NCBI RefSeq assembly: GCF_000938255.1
Contig: NZ_JYMR01000052.1
Location: 186,001-250,000, forward strand
DNA length: 64,000 bases
Origin: Bradyrhizobium sp. LTSP849
GTDB taxonomy: Bacteria > Pseudomonadota > Alphaproteobacteria > Rhizobiales > Xanthobacteraceae
Reading direction: 5' to 3'
The stretch's first letter is position 1, and every line of letters begins with the position of its first letter. Position numbers and translations under genes: made by a program. Below, piece after piece: positions 45,132 to 54,465 of this stretch. Below the pieces are notes generated by a model. That model saw nothing but the letters and a program-made list of their open reading frames with translations, did no database searches and was not told where the DNA came from.

Positions 45132-46090
45132 CGCGTGATCTCCTGCCGGATATCGACGGTGCGCAGGATCAGCGAGACGATTGCGACCAGTACCAGCGTC
45201 AGCAGCACGGCACTGGCCGCGGCGGTCGGATATTGCAGCACGCCGACGTCCTCGTAGAAGGCACTGACCACCGAGGCCGAGCCGCCGCCGGACATTACTT
45301 TGACTACAAAGAAGTCGCCCATCACGATCGAGACCACGAAAATGGTGCCGAGCGCGATGCCGCTCTTGCACATCGGCACCACGATCAGACGCATGATGTC
45401 GAAACGGCTGGCGCCAGCGTCGATCGCGGCCTCGATCAGCTTCTTGTCGATCCGCGCCATGGAATTGAAGATCGGCACGATCATGAAGATCGTCAGCTGG
45501 TGGACATAGGCGATGACCACTGCGAGGTCGGAGAACAGCAACACCTCCAGCGGCTGGCGGATCACGCCCATCGCCAGCAGCGCCTGGTTGATCAGGCCTT
45601 CCTTGCCGAGCAGCGGAATCCAGGAAATCATCCGGATGATGTTCGAAGTCCAGAACGGCACGGTGCAGAGCAGGAACAGGCCGATCGCCAAAAGCTGATT
45701 GCGAACGTGAAAGACCAGGAAATACGCTACGAAGAAGCCGATGATGAGCGTGAAGATCCAGGTCAGCACCGTGAACTTGATGGTCGCCAGATACAGCTTC
45801 AACGTCAGCGCTGAATGAAGCACGTCGATGTAGCTCGCCAGCGTGAAGTCGGGCGTCAGCCCGCCAAAGCCGTCGGTCGCAAAGAAGCTCGCAGCCAGCA
45901 CGACCAGGATCGGCGCTACGAAGAACGGCACGAGCACCAGCACCAGCGGCGAGACATAGAGCCAGCCGGCGAGATTGGCGTGTGGCGGAGTTTGACTGGG
46001 CTGCATGTCGGCAAACGCCTCGAAGTCGATCTCTTTCGCCGGCGCGTCACCGCGCCGGCTCGTCCTTACGTCAGGCAAAGCAGGTTTCAC
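45128..46090 (-). CDS. ABC transporter permease, polyamine type (PotB-like)
   Basis: This 320-residue protein has six membrane segments from about residue 42 and the EAA loop EAAIDAGASRFDIMRLIVVPMC. The start is taken as the GTG at 46090, which overlaps the binding-protein stop (GTGA). An ATG at 46006 would remove a charged 28-residue leader and leave the first helix intact. The gene follows the binding protein and precedes the second permease, the usual order in these operons. Confidence 0.92.
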   Translation of the reverse strand: MKPALPDVRTSRRGDAPAKEIDFEAFADMQPSQTPPHANLAGWLYVSPLVLVLVPFFVAPILVVLAASFFATDGFGGLTPDFTLASYIDVLHSALTLKLYLATIKFTVLTWIFTLIIGFFVAYFLVFHVRNQLLAIGLFLLCTVPFWTSNIIRMISWIPLLGKEGLINQALLAMGVIRQPLEVLLFSDLAVVIAYVHQLTIFMIVPIFNSMARIDKKLIEAAIDAGASRFDIMRLIVVPMCKSGIALGTIFVVSIVMGDFFVVKVMSGGGSASVVSAFYEDVGVLQYPTAAASAVLLTLVLVAIVSLILRTVDIRQEITR

Positions 46091-47436
46091 GCCACCTTGA
46101 AGTCGTTCCAGCGCTTGTTCATGTAGGCCGCTTCGTCCATCAGCGTGTTCCAGCACGAGATATTCTTGACGCGGTCGAGGAACGAGCCACCGTCGCGCTT
46201 GGTGCCGGCCTTCTCCATCGCCACGCCGTAGGGATCGTTGATGACTTCCGGGGCCGGCTTGCCGTCGTACCAGAAGTCCCATTCAGCAGCGGTCAGGAAC
46301 TTCTTCGCCGTCGACGGCACCGGACTGTAATAGCCGTAGCGACCGACGAAGCCGCCCTGCCAGCCCGAGAGATACCAGTTGAGGTATTCGTAGGCGGCGT
46401 CGAGCTTCTTGCCGGAAAGGTGCTTCATCAGGCCCATGCCGTTGCACCAGCCACGATAGCCTTCCTTGCCGTTCTTGACATTGACCGGCGCGTAGACGCA
46501 GGGGATTTCCTTCACGCGCACCGCCGCGACCGCAGGCGACCACATCGACTGGATGACAACCTCACCCGCCGCCATCAGCTGAACCGACTGGTCGAAGGTG
46601 GTCCAAGTCGCGCGGAACTGGCCCTCCTTTTTCAGCTCGATCAGCTTGTTGCAGGTGAAGTCGATCTCCTCCTTGGTCATGTTGCCCTTGTTGCCGTACT
46701 TGATCAGGCCGGCGCTTTCGAAGCAGAGCGCGGCGTCCATGATGCCGATCGCGGGCACATCGAGGATCGCGGCCTTGCCCTTAAACTTGGGATCGATCAG
46801 ATCCTTCCATTCGGTGACTTCATGACCGACGAGGTCGGGCCGATAGCCGATGGAGTCGGCGTTGTAGACTTGCGGCAGGAATGTTGCCCATTCGGTGACG
46901 CCGTCGTGCAGATCGGTCGAGTCGGGCTTGGAGATGTACATGGCCTCATAGGGCGAGATGCCCTGGCGCGGGATCTTGTGGCCGTCGATCTCGCCCTTGG
47001 TGAAGATCGGCAGGATATTGTCGAACTCCTTGATCTTCTTGACCTCGATGCCCTGGATCACGCTGCGCTTGGCAGCGAGCTTGGCCTGCCAGCCCTCGAG
47101 ATCGGCGATATCGACCGTATTAGGCTGGCTTATGAAGCGATTGATGGCGGCGGAGGTGTCGAGGTTCTGCATCGTGACCTTGAAGCCGAGATCCTTGGCC
47201 GCTTGGTCGCCGATTGCCTTCACCACCGAATAGGAGACGCCGACATGGCGCAGCTCGATGTCCTTGATCTCCTGCGCCCAGATGGTCGGGAATCCACGGA
47301 TCGCGTCCGACCCTGCGGCTGCGCCGGCAACTGCCGCAGCCCCCTTCAACAGCATGCGCCGGCTCAGCTTTTTCGCAGACTTGTCGCTCGCCCCCGCCGG
47401 ATTGGCAGTGGATTTCCCCTTGTCCTTGTCAAGCAT
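46087..47436 (-). CDS. ABC transporter substrate-binding protein, polyamine/spermidine type
   Basis: This 449-residue binding protein opens with a long basic leader and a twin-arginine-like signal (KKLSRRMLLKGAAAVAGAAAG, about residues 22-42). The mature part is of bacterial solute-binding family 1/PotD type, with GFPTIWAQEIKDIELRH and YEYLNWYLSGWQGGFVGRYGYYSP near the C-terminus. It catches a cationic or amide-type small compound in the periplasm. It is the first gene of the eight-gene operon and is divergent from the GH79-like gene. The true ligand is unknown. Confidence 0.92.
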   Translation of the reverse strand: MLDKDKGKSTANPAGASDKSAKKLSRRMLLKGAAAVAGAAAGSDAIRGFPTIWAQEIKDIELRHVGVSYSVVKAIGDQAAKDLGFKVTMQNLDTSAAINRFISQPNTVDIADLEGWQAKLAAKRSVIQGIEVKKIKEFDNILPIFTKGEIDGHKIPRQGISPYEAMYISKPDSTDLHDGVTEWATFLPQVYNADSIGYRPDLVGHEVTEWKDLIDPKFKGKAAILDVPAIGIMDAALCFESAGLIKYGNKGNMTKEEIDFTCNKLIELKKEGQFRATWTTFDQSVQLMAAGEVVIQSMWSPAVAAVRVKEIPCVYAPVNVKNGKEGYRGWCNGMGLMKHLSGKKLDAAYEYLNWYLSGWQGGFVGRYGYYSPVPSTAKKFLTAAEWDFWYDGKPAPEVINDPYGVAMEKAGTKRDGGSFLDRVKNISCWNTLMDEAAYMNKRWNDFKVA

Positions 47437-47631
47437 GGCAACCCTCGTTGGTTACAATAAGCGCTCGTTCCGATCGCCATTGATCGGCTGCGGATGTGAT
47501 CAGTTGCGTGTGAGGCTATGGGCGGGATTTCGCGAAGTAAAATTGGAAGTAAAAATCTGCCGTATAAACGCGGCTAATGGATCGGACCGCTGCATTTGCT
47601 TTTGGCAGCGCGCATAAGAAGGCGCCAGGAC

Positions 47632-49173
47632 GTGCATACAAGGCGACGGCTTCGATCGCGCGGGCTCGTTCGCGCAGCAGGCGCGACGACAATCGCACTG
47701 CTCGCTGCCGCAAGCTTGTGCGCGGTACACGCCGGCGATGTGTCCATCGCGCCAACGGAGCTGAAGGCGATCGGCACGATCGATGCGCGCTTTCAATCCT
47801 ACAACATCGAGATGGTGGAGGTGACCGGCGGGCGGTTCTGGAAACCGTATCCGCGAACGATGCGCGCGCTCGATGAGCGGGATCGTTACAGCGCGAGACT
47901 GCCGATCGATCTAGCCAATGCGCGCCTGCGCAGGCTCGCCGCCGCCTTGTCGCCGGCGTATGTACGCGTGAGCGGCACCTGGGCCAATGCGACGTTCGTT
48001 GCCGACACGGACAGTGCGCCGGGCAAGCCACCGCCGGGATTCGACTCCGTGCTCAGCCGCGATCAATGGCGTGGCGTCATCGATTTTGCGCGCGCGGTCG
48101 ATGCAGAAATCGTCACCTCCTTCGCGATCAGTCCCGGCAGCCGTGATGCGGACGGCGTGTGGAAGCCGGATCAGGCGCAGAACTTGGTCGACACGACGCG
48201 TTCGCTGGGTGGCCGCATCACGGCGGTGGAATTCATGAACGAGCCAACACTCGCCGCGACGAACGGTGCACCGCCTAGATATGATGCGAAAGCTTATGGC
48301 CGCGACTTCAGGATTTTTCGCGAATGGATGCGGCGCGCCACGCCCGAGACGCTGATCGTCGGTCCGGGTTCAATCGGCGACGTGCCGTCGCCATCCGGGT
48401 CGGGCATCACCACGCGCGATCTGCTCGCCGCATCCGGCCCCGGGACCGATCGCTTCTCCTATCATCACTACAACACGCTCTCGCCGCGCTGCGGCGGCCG
48501 CGATGATCCGGCGCTGGCGCTCTCCGAACAATGGCTTGCCCGCACCGATGCGACGCTCGCGAGCTATCGCGCCCTGCGTGACGCATTCGAGCCAGGCAAG
48601 CCGATCTGGCTGACGGAAACGGCGGACGCCGCCTGCGGTGGCAACCGTTGGGACAAGACCTTTCTCGACACGTTCCGCTATCTCGATCAGCTCGGGCGGC
48701 TGGCGAGGGCCGGCGTGCAGGTGGTGATGCACAACACGCTCGCGGCAAGCGACTACGGACTGCTCGACGAGGGGACGTTCCGGCCACGGCCGAACTACTG
48801 GGCTGCGCTGCTCTGGCATCGGCTGATGGGAACGATCGTGCTCGACGCGAACATGGTCGCCGCACCCTATCTCCATCTCTACGCGCATTGCCATCCGGGC
48901 ATGCGGGGCGCGGTGTCCGTGCTCGCGATCAACGCGTCGCGGCGCGCGTCATCGACCCTGACGCTGCCACACTCCGCCGAACGGTACACGCTGCACGCAG
49001 CGCGGCTGCAAGGCGCGACCGTGCAGTTGAACGGCAAGACGCTCGCGCTGAGTACCGGTGACGAACTGCCTCGGCTCGATCCCCGCGCAGCACCCACGGG
49101 AACGATCCGGCTTGCGCCTAAGACCATCACCTTCCTGGTGTTTCCGGACGCGGCCAATCCGGCCTGCCGGTAG
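47632..49173 (+). CDS. Secreted GH79-like glycosidase (beta-glucuronidase/heparanase family)
   Basis: This protein of about 513 residues has a Sec-type leader (LVRAAGATTIALLAAASLCAVHAGD) and a catalytic TIM barrel. YVRVSGTWANATFV resembles the strand before the heparanase sugar site. AVEFMNEPTL supplies the acid/base Glu of clan GH-A. IWLTETADAACGGN has the nucleophile Glu in a context like the GETSSAYGGG of heparanase. A C-terminal beta domain follows. The start is uncertain: a GTG at 47632 is preferred, with a TTG at 47596 also open. It would remove glucuronic-acid-type sugars from outside glycans. It is divergent from the ABC operon and not obviously linked to it. Confidence 0.82.
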   Translation: MHTRRRLRSRGLVRAAGATTIALLAAASLCAVHAGDVSIAPTELKAIGTIDARFQSYNIEMVEVTGGRFWKPYPRTMRALDERDRYSARLPIDLANARLRRLAAALSPAYVRVSGTWANATFVADTDSAPGKPPPGFDSVLSRDQWRGVIDFARAVDAEIVTSFAISPGSRDADGVWKPDQAQNLVDTTRSLGGRITAVEFMNEPTLAATNGAPPRYDAKAYGRDFRIFREWMRRATPETLIVGPGSIGDVPSPSGSGITTRDLLAASGPGTDRFSYHHYNTLSPRCGGRDDPALALSEQWLARTDATLASYRALRDAFEPGKPIWLTETADAACGGNRWDKTFLDTFRYLDQLGRLARAGVQVVMHNTLAASDYGLLDEGTFRPRPNYWAALLWHRLMGTIVLDANMVAAPYLHLYAHCHPGMRGAVSVLAINASRRASSTLTLPHSAERYTLHAARLQGATVQLNGKTLALSTGDELPRLDPRAAPTGTIRLAPKTITFLVFPDAANPACR

Positions 49174-49178
49174 CGCTC

Positions 49179-50480
49179 TCAAGACCTCAGCGTATCGCGC
49201 GCCGTCTCCGGCGCCATCAGCGTGGCGATGATCGTGATGATCGAGAGCCCAATGATGTAGAGCGACACCGGCCAGTAAGAGTCGGCCCAGGCGAGCAGCG
49301 CGGTCGCGATCAGCGGCGAGAAGCCGCCACTCAGCGCAGCCGCGACATTGGCGCCAAGTGACGCGCCGCTGTAACGCACCTGGGTGCGGAACAGCTCCGG
49401 CATGAAGGCCGCCTTCGGCCCGAACAGCAACGCATGCGTCAGCGTCATCGTGACGACGAGCGCGAGCGTGATCAGCGCCGGCTCCCTGGTGTTGAGGAAC
49501 CAGAACAGCGGAAACGCCAGCGCGACTGAAAACACACCGCCGGCGAGATACAGCGCCTTGCGGCCAAAAATGTCCGACAGCCAGCCGGCCAGCGGCAGCG
49601 TCGCGAACTCAACGATCGCGGCATAGACCACCGCATCGAGGATCACCTGGCGCGGCAGGCCGAGCTTTGTCGTGGCGTAGACCACGGTGAAGACGGTGAG
49701 GAGATAGGCAAGCCCGACCTCCGACACCGTGATGCCGATGGCCAGCAGAAAGCTGCGCCAATCGCGGCGGATCACTTCCCATACCGGCTGCGCCAGCACT
49801 TCCTTGCGTTCGACGACTTCCTTGAAGTGCGGCGTCTCGGCCAGCTTGAGCCGCACCATGAAGCCGACACCGACGAGCAGGATGCTGATCAGGAACGGCA
49901 CGCGCCAGCCCCAGCTCAGGAAATCGGCTTCAGGCAGCTGCGTCATCAAGCCGAAGATTCCAGTGGACGCGGCAACGCCGACGGGAAAGCCGATCTGCAC
50001 CAGGCTGCCGTAAAAGCCTCGGCGGTTGCCCGCATGTTCGGCCACCATGACCACAGCGCCGCTCCATTCGCCGCCGAGCCCGATGCCCTGGATGAAGCGC
50101 AGGACGATAAGGAAGATCGGCGCCCAGACACCGATCTGGCTGTAGGTCGGCAGGCAGCCGATCAGGAAAGTGCCGAGCCCCATCGCGATCATGGTCGCGA
50201 CCAGCATTGTCTTGCGCCCGAGCCGGTCGCCATAATGCCCGATGATGGCGCCGCCGATCGGGCGCGCCACGAAGCCGACCGCGTAGGTCGAGAATGCCGC
50301 GAGCGTGCCGACAAAGGGATCGAAGCTCGGGAAGAACAGCTTGTTGAGCACGAGCGCTGCCGCCGTGCCGTAGATCAGAAAATCGTACCATTCGATCGCG
50401 GTGCCGAGCGCGGCTGCCCACACCACATGCGCTGTCGTCGATCGCTCCGTCGCGCCCGAGACCCCCGTTGCTGCCGTCAT
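49179..50480 (-). CDS. MFS transporter, metabolite:H+ symporter type
   Basis: This 433-residue protein has twelve membrane segments. It begins with the MHS-subfamily mark AAALGTAIEWYDFLIYGTAAAL and has GGAIIGHYGDRLGRK between helices 2 and 3. Family members import organic acids such as alpha-ketoglutarate, shikimate or citrate with protons. It converges on the GH79 gene with five bases between stops and is divergent from the binding-protein gene at 50688. The start at 50480 is chosen over a TTG four codons upstream. Confidence 0.93.
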   Translation of the reverse strand: MTAATGVSGATERSTTAHVVWAAALGTAIEWYDFLIYGTAAALVLNKLFFPSFDPFVGTLAAFSTYAVGFVARPIGGAIIGHYGDRLGRKTMLVATMIAMGLGTFLIGCLPTYSQIGVWAPIFLIVLRFIQGIGLGGEWSGAVVMVAEHAGNRRGFYGSLVQIGFPVGVAASTGIFGLMTQLPEADFLSWGWRVPFLISILLVGVGFMVRLKLAETPHFKEVVERKEVLAQPVWEVIRRDWRSFLLAIGITVSEVGLAYLLTVFTVVYATTKLGLPRQVILDAVVYAAIVEFATLPLAGWLSDIFGRKALYLAGGVFSVALAFPLFWFLNTREPALITLALVVTMTLTHALLFGPKAAFMPELFRTQVRYSGASLGANVAAALSGGFSPLIATALLAWADSYWPVSLYIIGLSIITIIATLMAPETARDTLRS

Positions 50481-50557
50481 TCCATGCCCCAAACTTTCCG
50501 GCCGGCATCATGAATAATCGGAGGAATGGTTGCAACCTGTCACGGTGCCGACGTCTA

Positions 50558-50608
50558 GTCGTCCTGGCGAACGTCAGGACGACGACGTAGCTAATTTCGC
50601 CATTGACA
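50558..50608 (+). promoter_or_regulatory. Perfect inverted repeat and TTGACA box upstream of a binding-protein gene
   Basis: Arms at 50558-50566 and 50575-50583 (GTCGTCCTG and its complement) are a perfect 9-base inverted repeat with an 8-base spacer. Twenty bases later a perfect TTGACA (50603-50608) is followed by AT-rich DNA that could hold a -10. The gene starts at 50688. The repeat lies in the 207-base divergent gap, so it may be an operator for the IclR protein encoded at the end of the operon. Confidence 0.5.
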
Positions 50609-50687
50609 AATTCATTCGCCAATATTTAACTTGCCGCCAACTCATAACCGGCCGCGCCAAGCGACCCATAAAAGCGAGGGAACGACG

Positions 50688-51902
50688 ATGAGAGGGTTTT
50701 TGGCCTGCGCCATGCTCGCGGCCATGACATCGGCTGCCATCACCACAGTTGCGAGCGCGCAAGTCTCAGACGACGTGGTGAGAATCGGAGTGCTGACGGA
50801 TCTGTCGAGCTGGGGGCGTGACAACAGCGGCCCCGGCTCCGTCGAGGCGGCCAAGATGGCGGTGGAGGAATTCGGCCCGACCGTGCTCGGCAAGCCGATC
50901 GAGATCATCAGCGCCGACCACCAGATGAAGACCGACGTCGGCGTGCAGATCGTGCGCGGCTGGTTCGACAATGGCAAGGTCGACGCCGTCGCCGACATCC
51001 CCAATTCCGGCATCGCGATCGCCGTGCATAACATGGTGCGCGAGCGCAACAAGATCGCGCTGCTCTCCGGCCCCGGTGCGAGTTCGCTGACCGACGAGCT
51101 ATGCAGTCCGAACACCGTGCACTTCACCTACGACACCTACGCGCTGTCGAAGGTGACAGCGTCGGCCGTGATCAAGGAAGGCGGAAAATCCTGGTACTTC
51201 ATCACCGCCGACTACGCCTTCGGCCAGCAGCTCGAGAAGGACGCGACGCGCTTCATCAACGAGATGGGTGGCAAGGTCTTGGGCAGTGTGAAGCACCCGA
51301 CCAACACCGCGGACTTCTCGTCCTTTGCGCTCCAGGCGCAGAGTTCCAAGGCCGACGTGGTCGCCTTCGCCAATGCCGGCCAGGACACCGACAACGCCAT
51401 CAAGCAGTCCGGCGAGTTCGGCCTGGTGCAAGGCGGCCAGAAGCTCGTCGGCCTTCTGATGTTCGACACCGACGTGCATGCGGTCGGCCTGAAGGCCGCA
51501 CAGGGCACCTACATGACCACGGCGTCGTACTGGAACATGGACGAGGCCACCCGCGCCTGGTCGAAGAAATTCTACGAGCGCACCAAGGTGATGCCGACCA
51601 TGATCCAGACCGGCGTCTACGGCTCGGTGCTGCATTATCTCAAGGCCATCAAGGCGGCAGGCACCGACGATCCGGCGCAAGTGATGGCCAAGATGCGCGA
51701 GCTGCCGATCGAGGATGTCTTCGTGCACGGCGGCAAGTTGCGCGAGGACGGCCGCGTCATCCGCGACATGTATCTCGCCAAAGTGAAGTCACCCGAGCAG
51801 TCCAAGGAGCCCTGGGACTATCTGGAGATCATCAAGACCGTGAAGGGCGAGGACGCCTTCCGTCCGGTCTCCGAATCCAAATGTCCGCTGCTGAAGAAGT
51901 GA
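50688..51902 (+). CDS. Branched-chain-type ABC substrate-binding protein
   Basis: This 404-residue periplasmic protein has a Sec signal (CAMLAAMTSAAITTVASAQ) and the two-lobed Leu/Ile/Val-binding fold: RIGVLTDLSSWGRDNSGPGSVEAAKMAVEEFG at the start and YFITADYAFGQQLEKDATRFI in the middle. Such proteins may bind amino acids, amides, aromatic acids or small organics. No LivHMGF genes adjoin it, so partners are encoded elsewhere. It is followed seven bases later by the flavoprotein, so binding and oxidation of one compound are probably linked. Confidence 0.92.
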   Translation: MRGFLACAMLAAMTSAAITTVASAQVSDDVVRIGVLTDLSSWGRDNSGPGSVEAAKMAVEEFGPTVLGKPIEIISADHQMKTDVGVQIVRGWFDNGKVDAVADIPNSGIAIAVHNMVRERNKIALLSGPGASSLTDELCSPNTVHFTYDTYALSKVTASAVIKEGGKSWYFITADYAFGQQLEKDATRFINEMGGKVLGSVKHPTNTADFSSFALQAQSSKADVVAFANAGQDTDNAIKQSGEFGLVQGGQKLVGLLMFDTDVHAVGLKAAQGTYMTTASYWNMDEATRAWSKKFYERTKVMPTMIQTGVYGSVLHYLKAIKAAGTDDPAQVMAKMRELPIEDVFVHGGKLREDGRVIRDMYLAKVKSPEQSKEPWDYLEIIKTVKGEDAFRPVSESKCPLLKK

Positions 51903-51909
51903 GATCTCC

Positions 51910-53643
51910 ATGACCGGCAACGAGCGCAACGCAGTTGAGACTTACGAGTGCGATGTGCTCGTGGCCGGATCGGGCTGCTCCGGTATGTCCGCGGCGATCA
52001 CTGCACGTTATCGCGGCCTCGACGTGCTGATCGTCGAGAAGGAACCGCGCTTCGGCGGCACTACCGCCCGCTCCGGCGGTTGGCTCTGGATCCCCGGGAC
52101 ATCGCTGGCGCAGGCCTATGGCATCGCGGAGACGCCGGAGCAGGCCCGCACTTATCTGCGGCACGAAGCCGGCAACAATTTTGATGCCGCGCGGGTCGAT
52201 GCTTTCCTGAGCGCCGGTCCCGAGGCGGTGGACTTTTTTACCAGCAAGACAGCGCTGCGCTTCGACATGCCGCTGGTGTTTCCCGACTATCACGCCGAGG
52301 CACCCGGCGGCGCGCAGGGCGGCCGCTCCATGGTGACGCGCCCGTTCGACGGCCGCGAGCTCGGCGATCTCATCAAGACGCTCGGCATGCCCCTTCCCGA
52401 ACTCACCGTGTTCGGCATGATGTTAGGCTCCGGCAAGGAGATCATCCATTTCATGCGCGTGACGAAGTCGCTGACGTCGGCGGCCTATGTCGCCAAGCGC
52501 CTGTCGCGCCACCTGATGGACGTGCTGCGCTACGGCCGCGGCATGACCTTGACCAACGGCAATGCGCTGGCGGGGCGCCTCGCCAAATCCGCGCTCGATC
52601 TCAAGATTCCGATGTGGCTGTCCTCGCCCGTGCGCGAGCTGACTGTCGAGAACGGCGCAGTGACCGGTGCCATCGTCACCCGCGAGGGACGCGATGTGCG
52701 AGTCCGCGCGCGGCAAGGCGTCGTGCTCGCCTGCGGCGGCTTCCCGCATGACGTCGCCCGGCGCCAAAAAATGTTTCCGCACGCGCCGACCGGCAACGAG
52801 CACTATTCGCCCGGCCCCACCGGCAATACCGGCGACGGCCTCCGCCTCGCCGAATCCGCCGGCGGCCATGTCGAGGGCCGCCTGCCGAATGCGGCCGCCT
52901 GGGTGCCGGTGTCGCTGACCACGCGCAAGGACGGTTCAAAGGGCGTGATGCCGCATTTCATCGACCGCGCCAAACCCAGCGTGATCGCGGTGATGCGCGA
53001 CGGCAAGCGCTTTGCCAATGAGGGCAATTCCTATCACGACTTCGTCCAGGCCATGGTCAAGGCGGCCAAGCCCGGAGAGGAGATCGCGGCCTATCTCGTC
53101 TGCGATCATCAGACGCTGCGCAAATATGGCCTCGGCTGCGTGCCGCCGTTCCCGATGCCGCTGGGGCATCATCTCGATACCGGCTATCTCCTGCGCGGCG
53201 ACACGCTGGAGGCGCTGGCGGCGAAGGCCGGCATCGATACCAACGCGTTCACCGAGACCGTCAAGCAGTTCAATGCGACCGCGCCGCTGGGACACGATGC
53301 CGCTTTCGGCAAGGGTTCAAAAGCCTATAACCGCTATCAGGGCGACGCCATGCATGGCCCCAATCCCTGTATCGCGCCGATCAAGAACGGCCCGTTCTAC
53401 GCCATCAAGATGGTGATCGGCGATCTCGGCACCTATGCCGGCATCGTCACCGACGAGAATGCGCGGGCGCTGGACGCCGAAGGCCGGGTGATTCCCGGGC
53501 TCTATGCCGCCGGCAACGACATGGCGAGCATCATGGGCGGCAATTATCCCGGCGCCGGCATCACCCTTGGGCCGGCGTTGACCTTCGGCTACATTGCCGG
53601 CCGTCATCTCGCCGACAGCGCCGCCAAGCGCAACGCGGCGTAA
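51910..53643 (+). CDS. FAD-dependent oxidoreductase, ketosteroid-1-dehydrogenase/fumarate-reductase type
   Basis: This 577-residue flavoprotein has the ADP-binding motif VLVAGSGCSGMSAA (about residue 14) and FGGTTARSGGWLWIPG, the element of ketosteroid delta-1-dehydrogenase and related enzymes. The C-terminus has GLYAAGNDMASIMGGNYPGAGITLGPA. The family dehydrogenates steroids and other ring ketones or reduces unsaturated acids. No signal peptide is visible, so it should be cytoplasmic. No other steroid gene is nearby, so a steroid substrate is not implied. It is the middle gene of the binding-protein to IclR operon. Confidence 0.9.
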   Translation: MTGNERNAVETYECDVLVAGSGCSGMSAAITARYRGLDVLIVEKEPRFGGTTARSGGWLWIPGTSLAQAYGIAETPEQARTYLRHEAGNNFDAARVDAFLSAGPEAVDFFTSKTALRFDMPLVFPDYHAEAPGGAQGGRSMVTRPFDGRELGDLIKTLGMPLPELTVFGMMLGSGKEIIHFMRVTKSLTSAAYVAKRLSRHLMDVLRYGRGMTLTNGNALAGRLAKSALDLKIPMWLSSPVRELTVENGAVTGAIVTREGRDVRVRARQGVVLACGGFPHDVARRQKMFPHAPTGNEHYSPGPTGNTGDGLRLAESAGGHVEGRLPNAAAWVPVSLTTRKDGSKGVMPHFIDRAKPSVIAVMRDGKRFANEGNSYHDFVQAMVKAAKPGEEIAAYLVCDHQTLRKYGLGCVPPFPMPLGHHLDTGYLLRGDTLEALAAKAGIDTNAFTETVKQFNATAPLGHDAAFGKGSKAYNRYQGDAMHGPNPCIAPIKNGPFYAIKMVIGDLGTYAGIVTDENARALDAEGRVIPGLYAAGNDMASIMGGNYPGAGITLGPALTFGYIAGRHLADSAAKRNAA

Positions 53644-53663
53644 GCGAAGCGCACAGGAGGCGC

Positions 53664-54458
53664 ATGAAGAGAGAAAGCCGCGGCATCCAGTCGATCGAGG
53701 TCGGCGGAGAATTGCTCCGCGCGCTCGCGAGATGCGGTGAGCCGATGATGCTGCGTGATCTCGCACGCGAGGCCGGCATGACGCCGGCCAAGGCGCATCC
53801 TTATCTCGCCAGCTTCTCCCGCATCGGGTTGATCGAGCAGGACGAGGTTACCGGTCACTATGAGATTGGCGCGCTGGCGCTCGAGCTCGGCCTGATCAGC
53901 TTGCGACGCCTCTCTGGCGTGCGGATCGCGCGGCCGAAGATCGCCGCGCTCGCGGTGCAGATCGGTCATGCGGTCTCGCTCGCGGTCTGGGGCACGCACG
54001 GTCCGACCGTGGTGCAGCTGGAGGAGCCGGGCCAGGCGGTTCACATCGTGATGCGCGCCGGCTCGGTGATGGCGCTGCTGGAGACCGCAACTGGCCGCGC
54101 ATTTGCGGCGTTCCTGCCGGAGAAGACGATCAACGCCGCGCTCGAAAGCGGCCTCGATCGTCATGGTGTCGGCTACAATCCGAAGCGGCCGGTGAAGGGC
54201 GCAAAGGTCGCCGAGATGCTTGTCGAGGTCTGCAAGCATGGGCTTGCGCGCGCGCTCGGCGACCCCCTCCCCGGCGTCAACGCGTTCTCCGCACCCGTGT
54301 TCGACCATTCCGGCCATGTCGCGCTGGTGATCACCGCGATGGGACCGGAGGGCACGTTCGATGCCCGCTGGGACAGCCCGATCGCGCATGCCCTGCGCGA
54401 CTGCGCCGCCGGCATCTCGAAGCGGCTGGGATACGGGATGACGATCGCCGCGGAGTGA
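53664..54458 (+). CDS. IclR-family transcriptional regulator (second copy)
   Basis: This 264-residue IclR protein has its winged helix at residues 10-70 (GGELLRALARCGEPMMLRDLAREAGMTPAKAHPYLASFSRIGLIEQD in parts). The effector domain differs from typical members in carrying ETATGRAFAAFLPE in place of the usual S-A-x-G-R-A. It lies 20 bases after the flavoprotein and has AGGAGG as ribosome site, and is the likely regulator of that operon. It converges on the ADP-ribosylglycohydrolase gene, seven bases away. Confidence 0.92.
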   Translation: MKRESRGIQSIEVGGELLRALARCGEPMMLRDLAREAGMTPAKAHPYLASFSRIGLIEQDEVTGHYEIGALALELGLISLRRLSGVRIARPKIAALAVQIGHAVSLAVWGTHGPTVVQLEEPGQAVHIVMRAGSVMALLETATGRAFAAFLPEKTINAALESGLDRHGVGYNPKRPVKGAKVAEMLVEVCKHGLARALGDPLPGVNAFSAPVFDHSGHVALVITAMGPEGTFDARWDSPIAHALRDCAAGISKRLGYGMTIAAE

Positions 54459-54465
54459 GGCGCGC

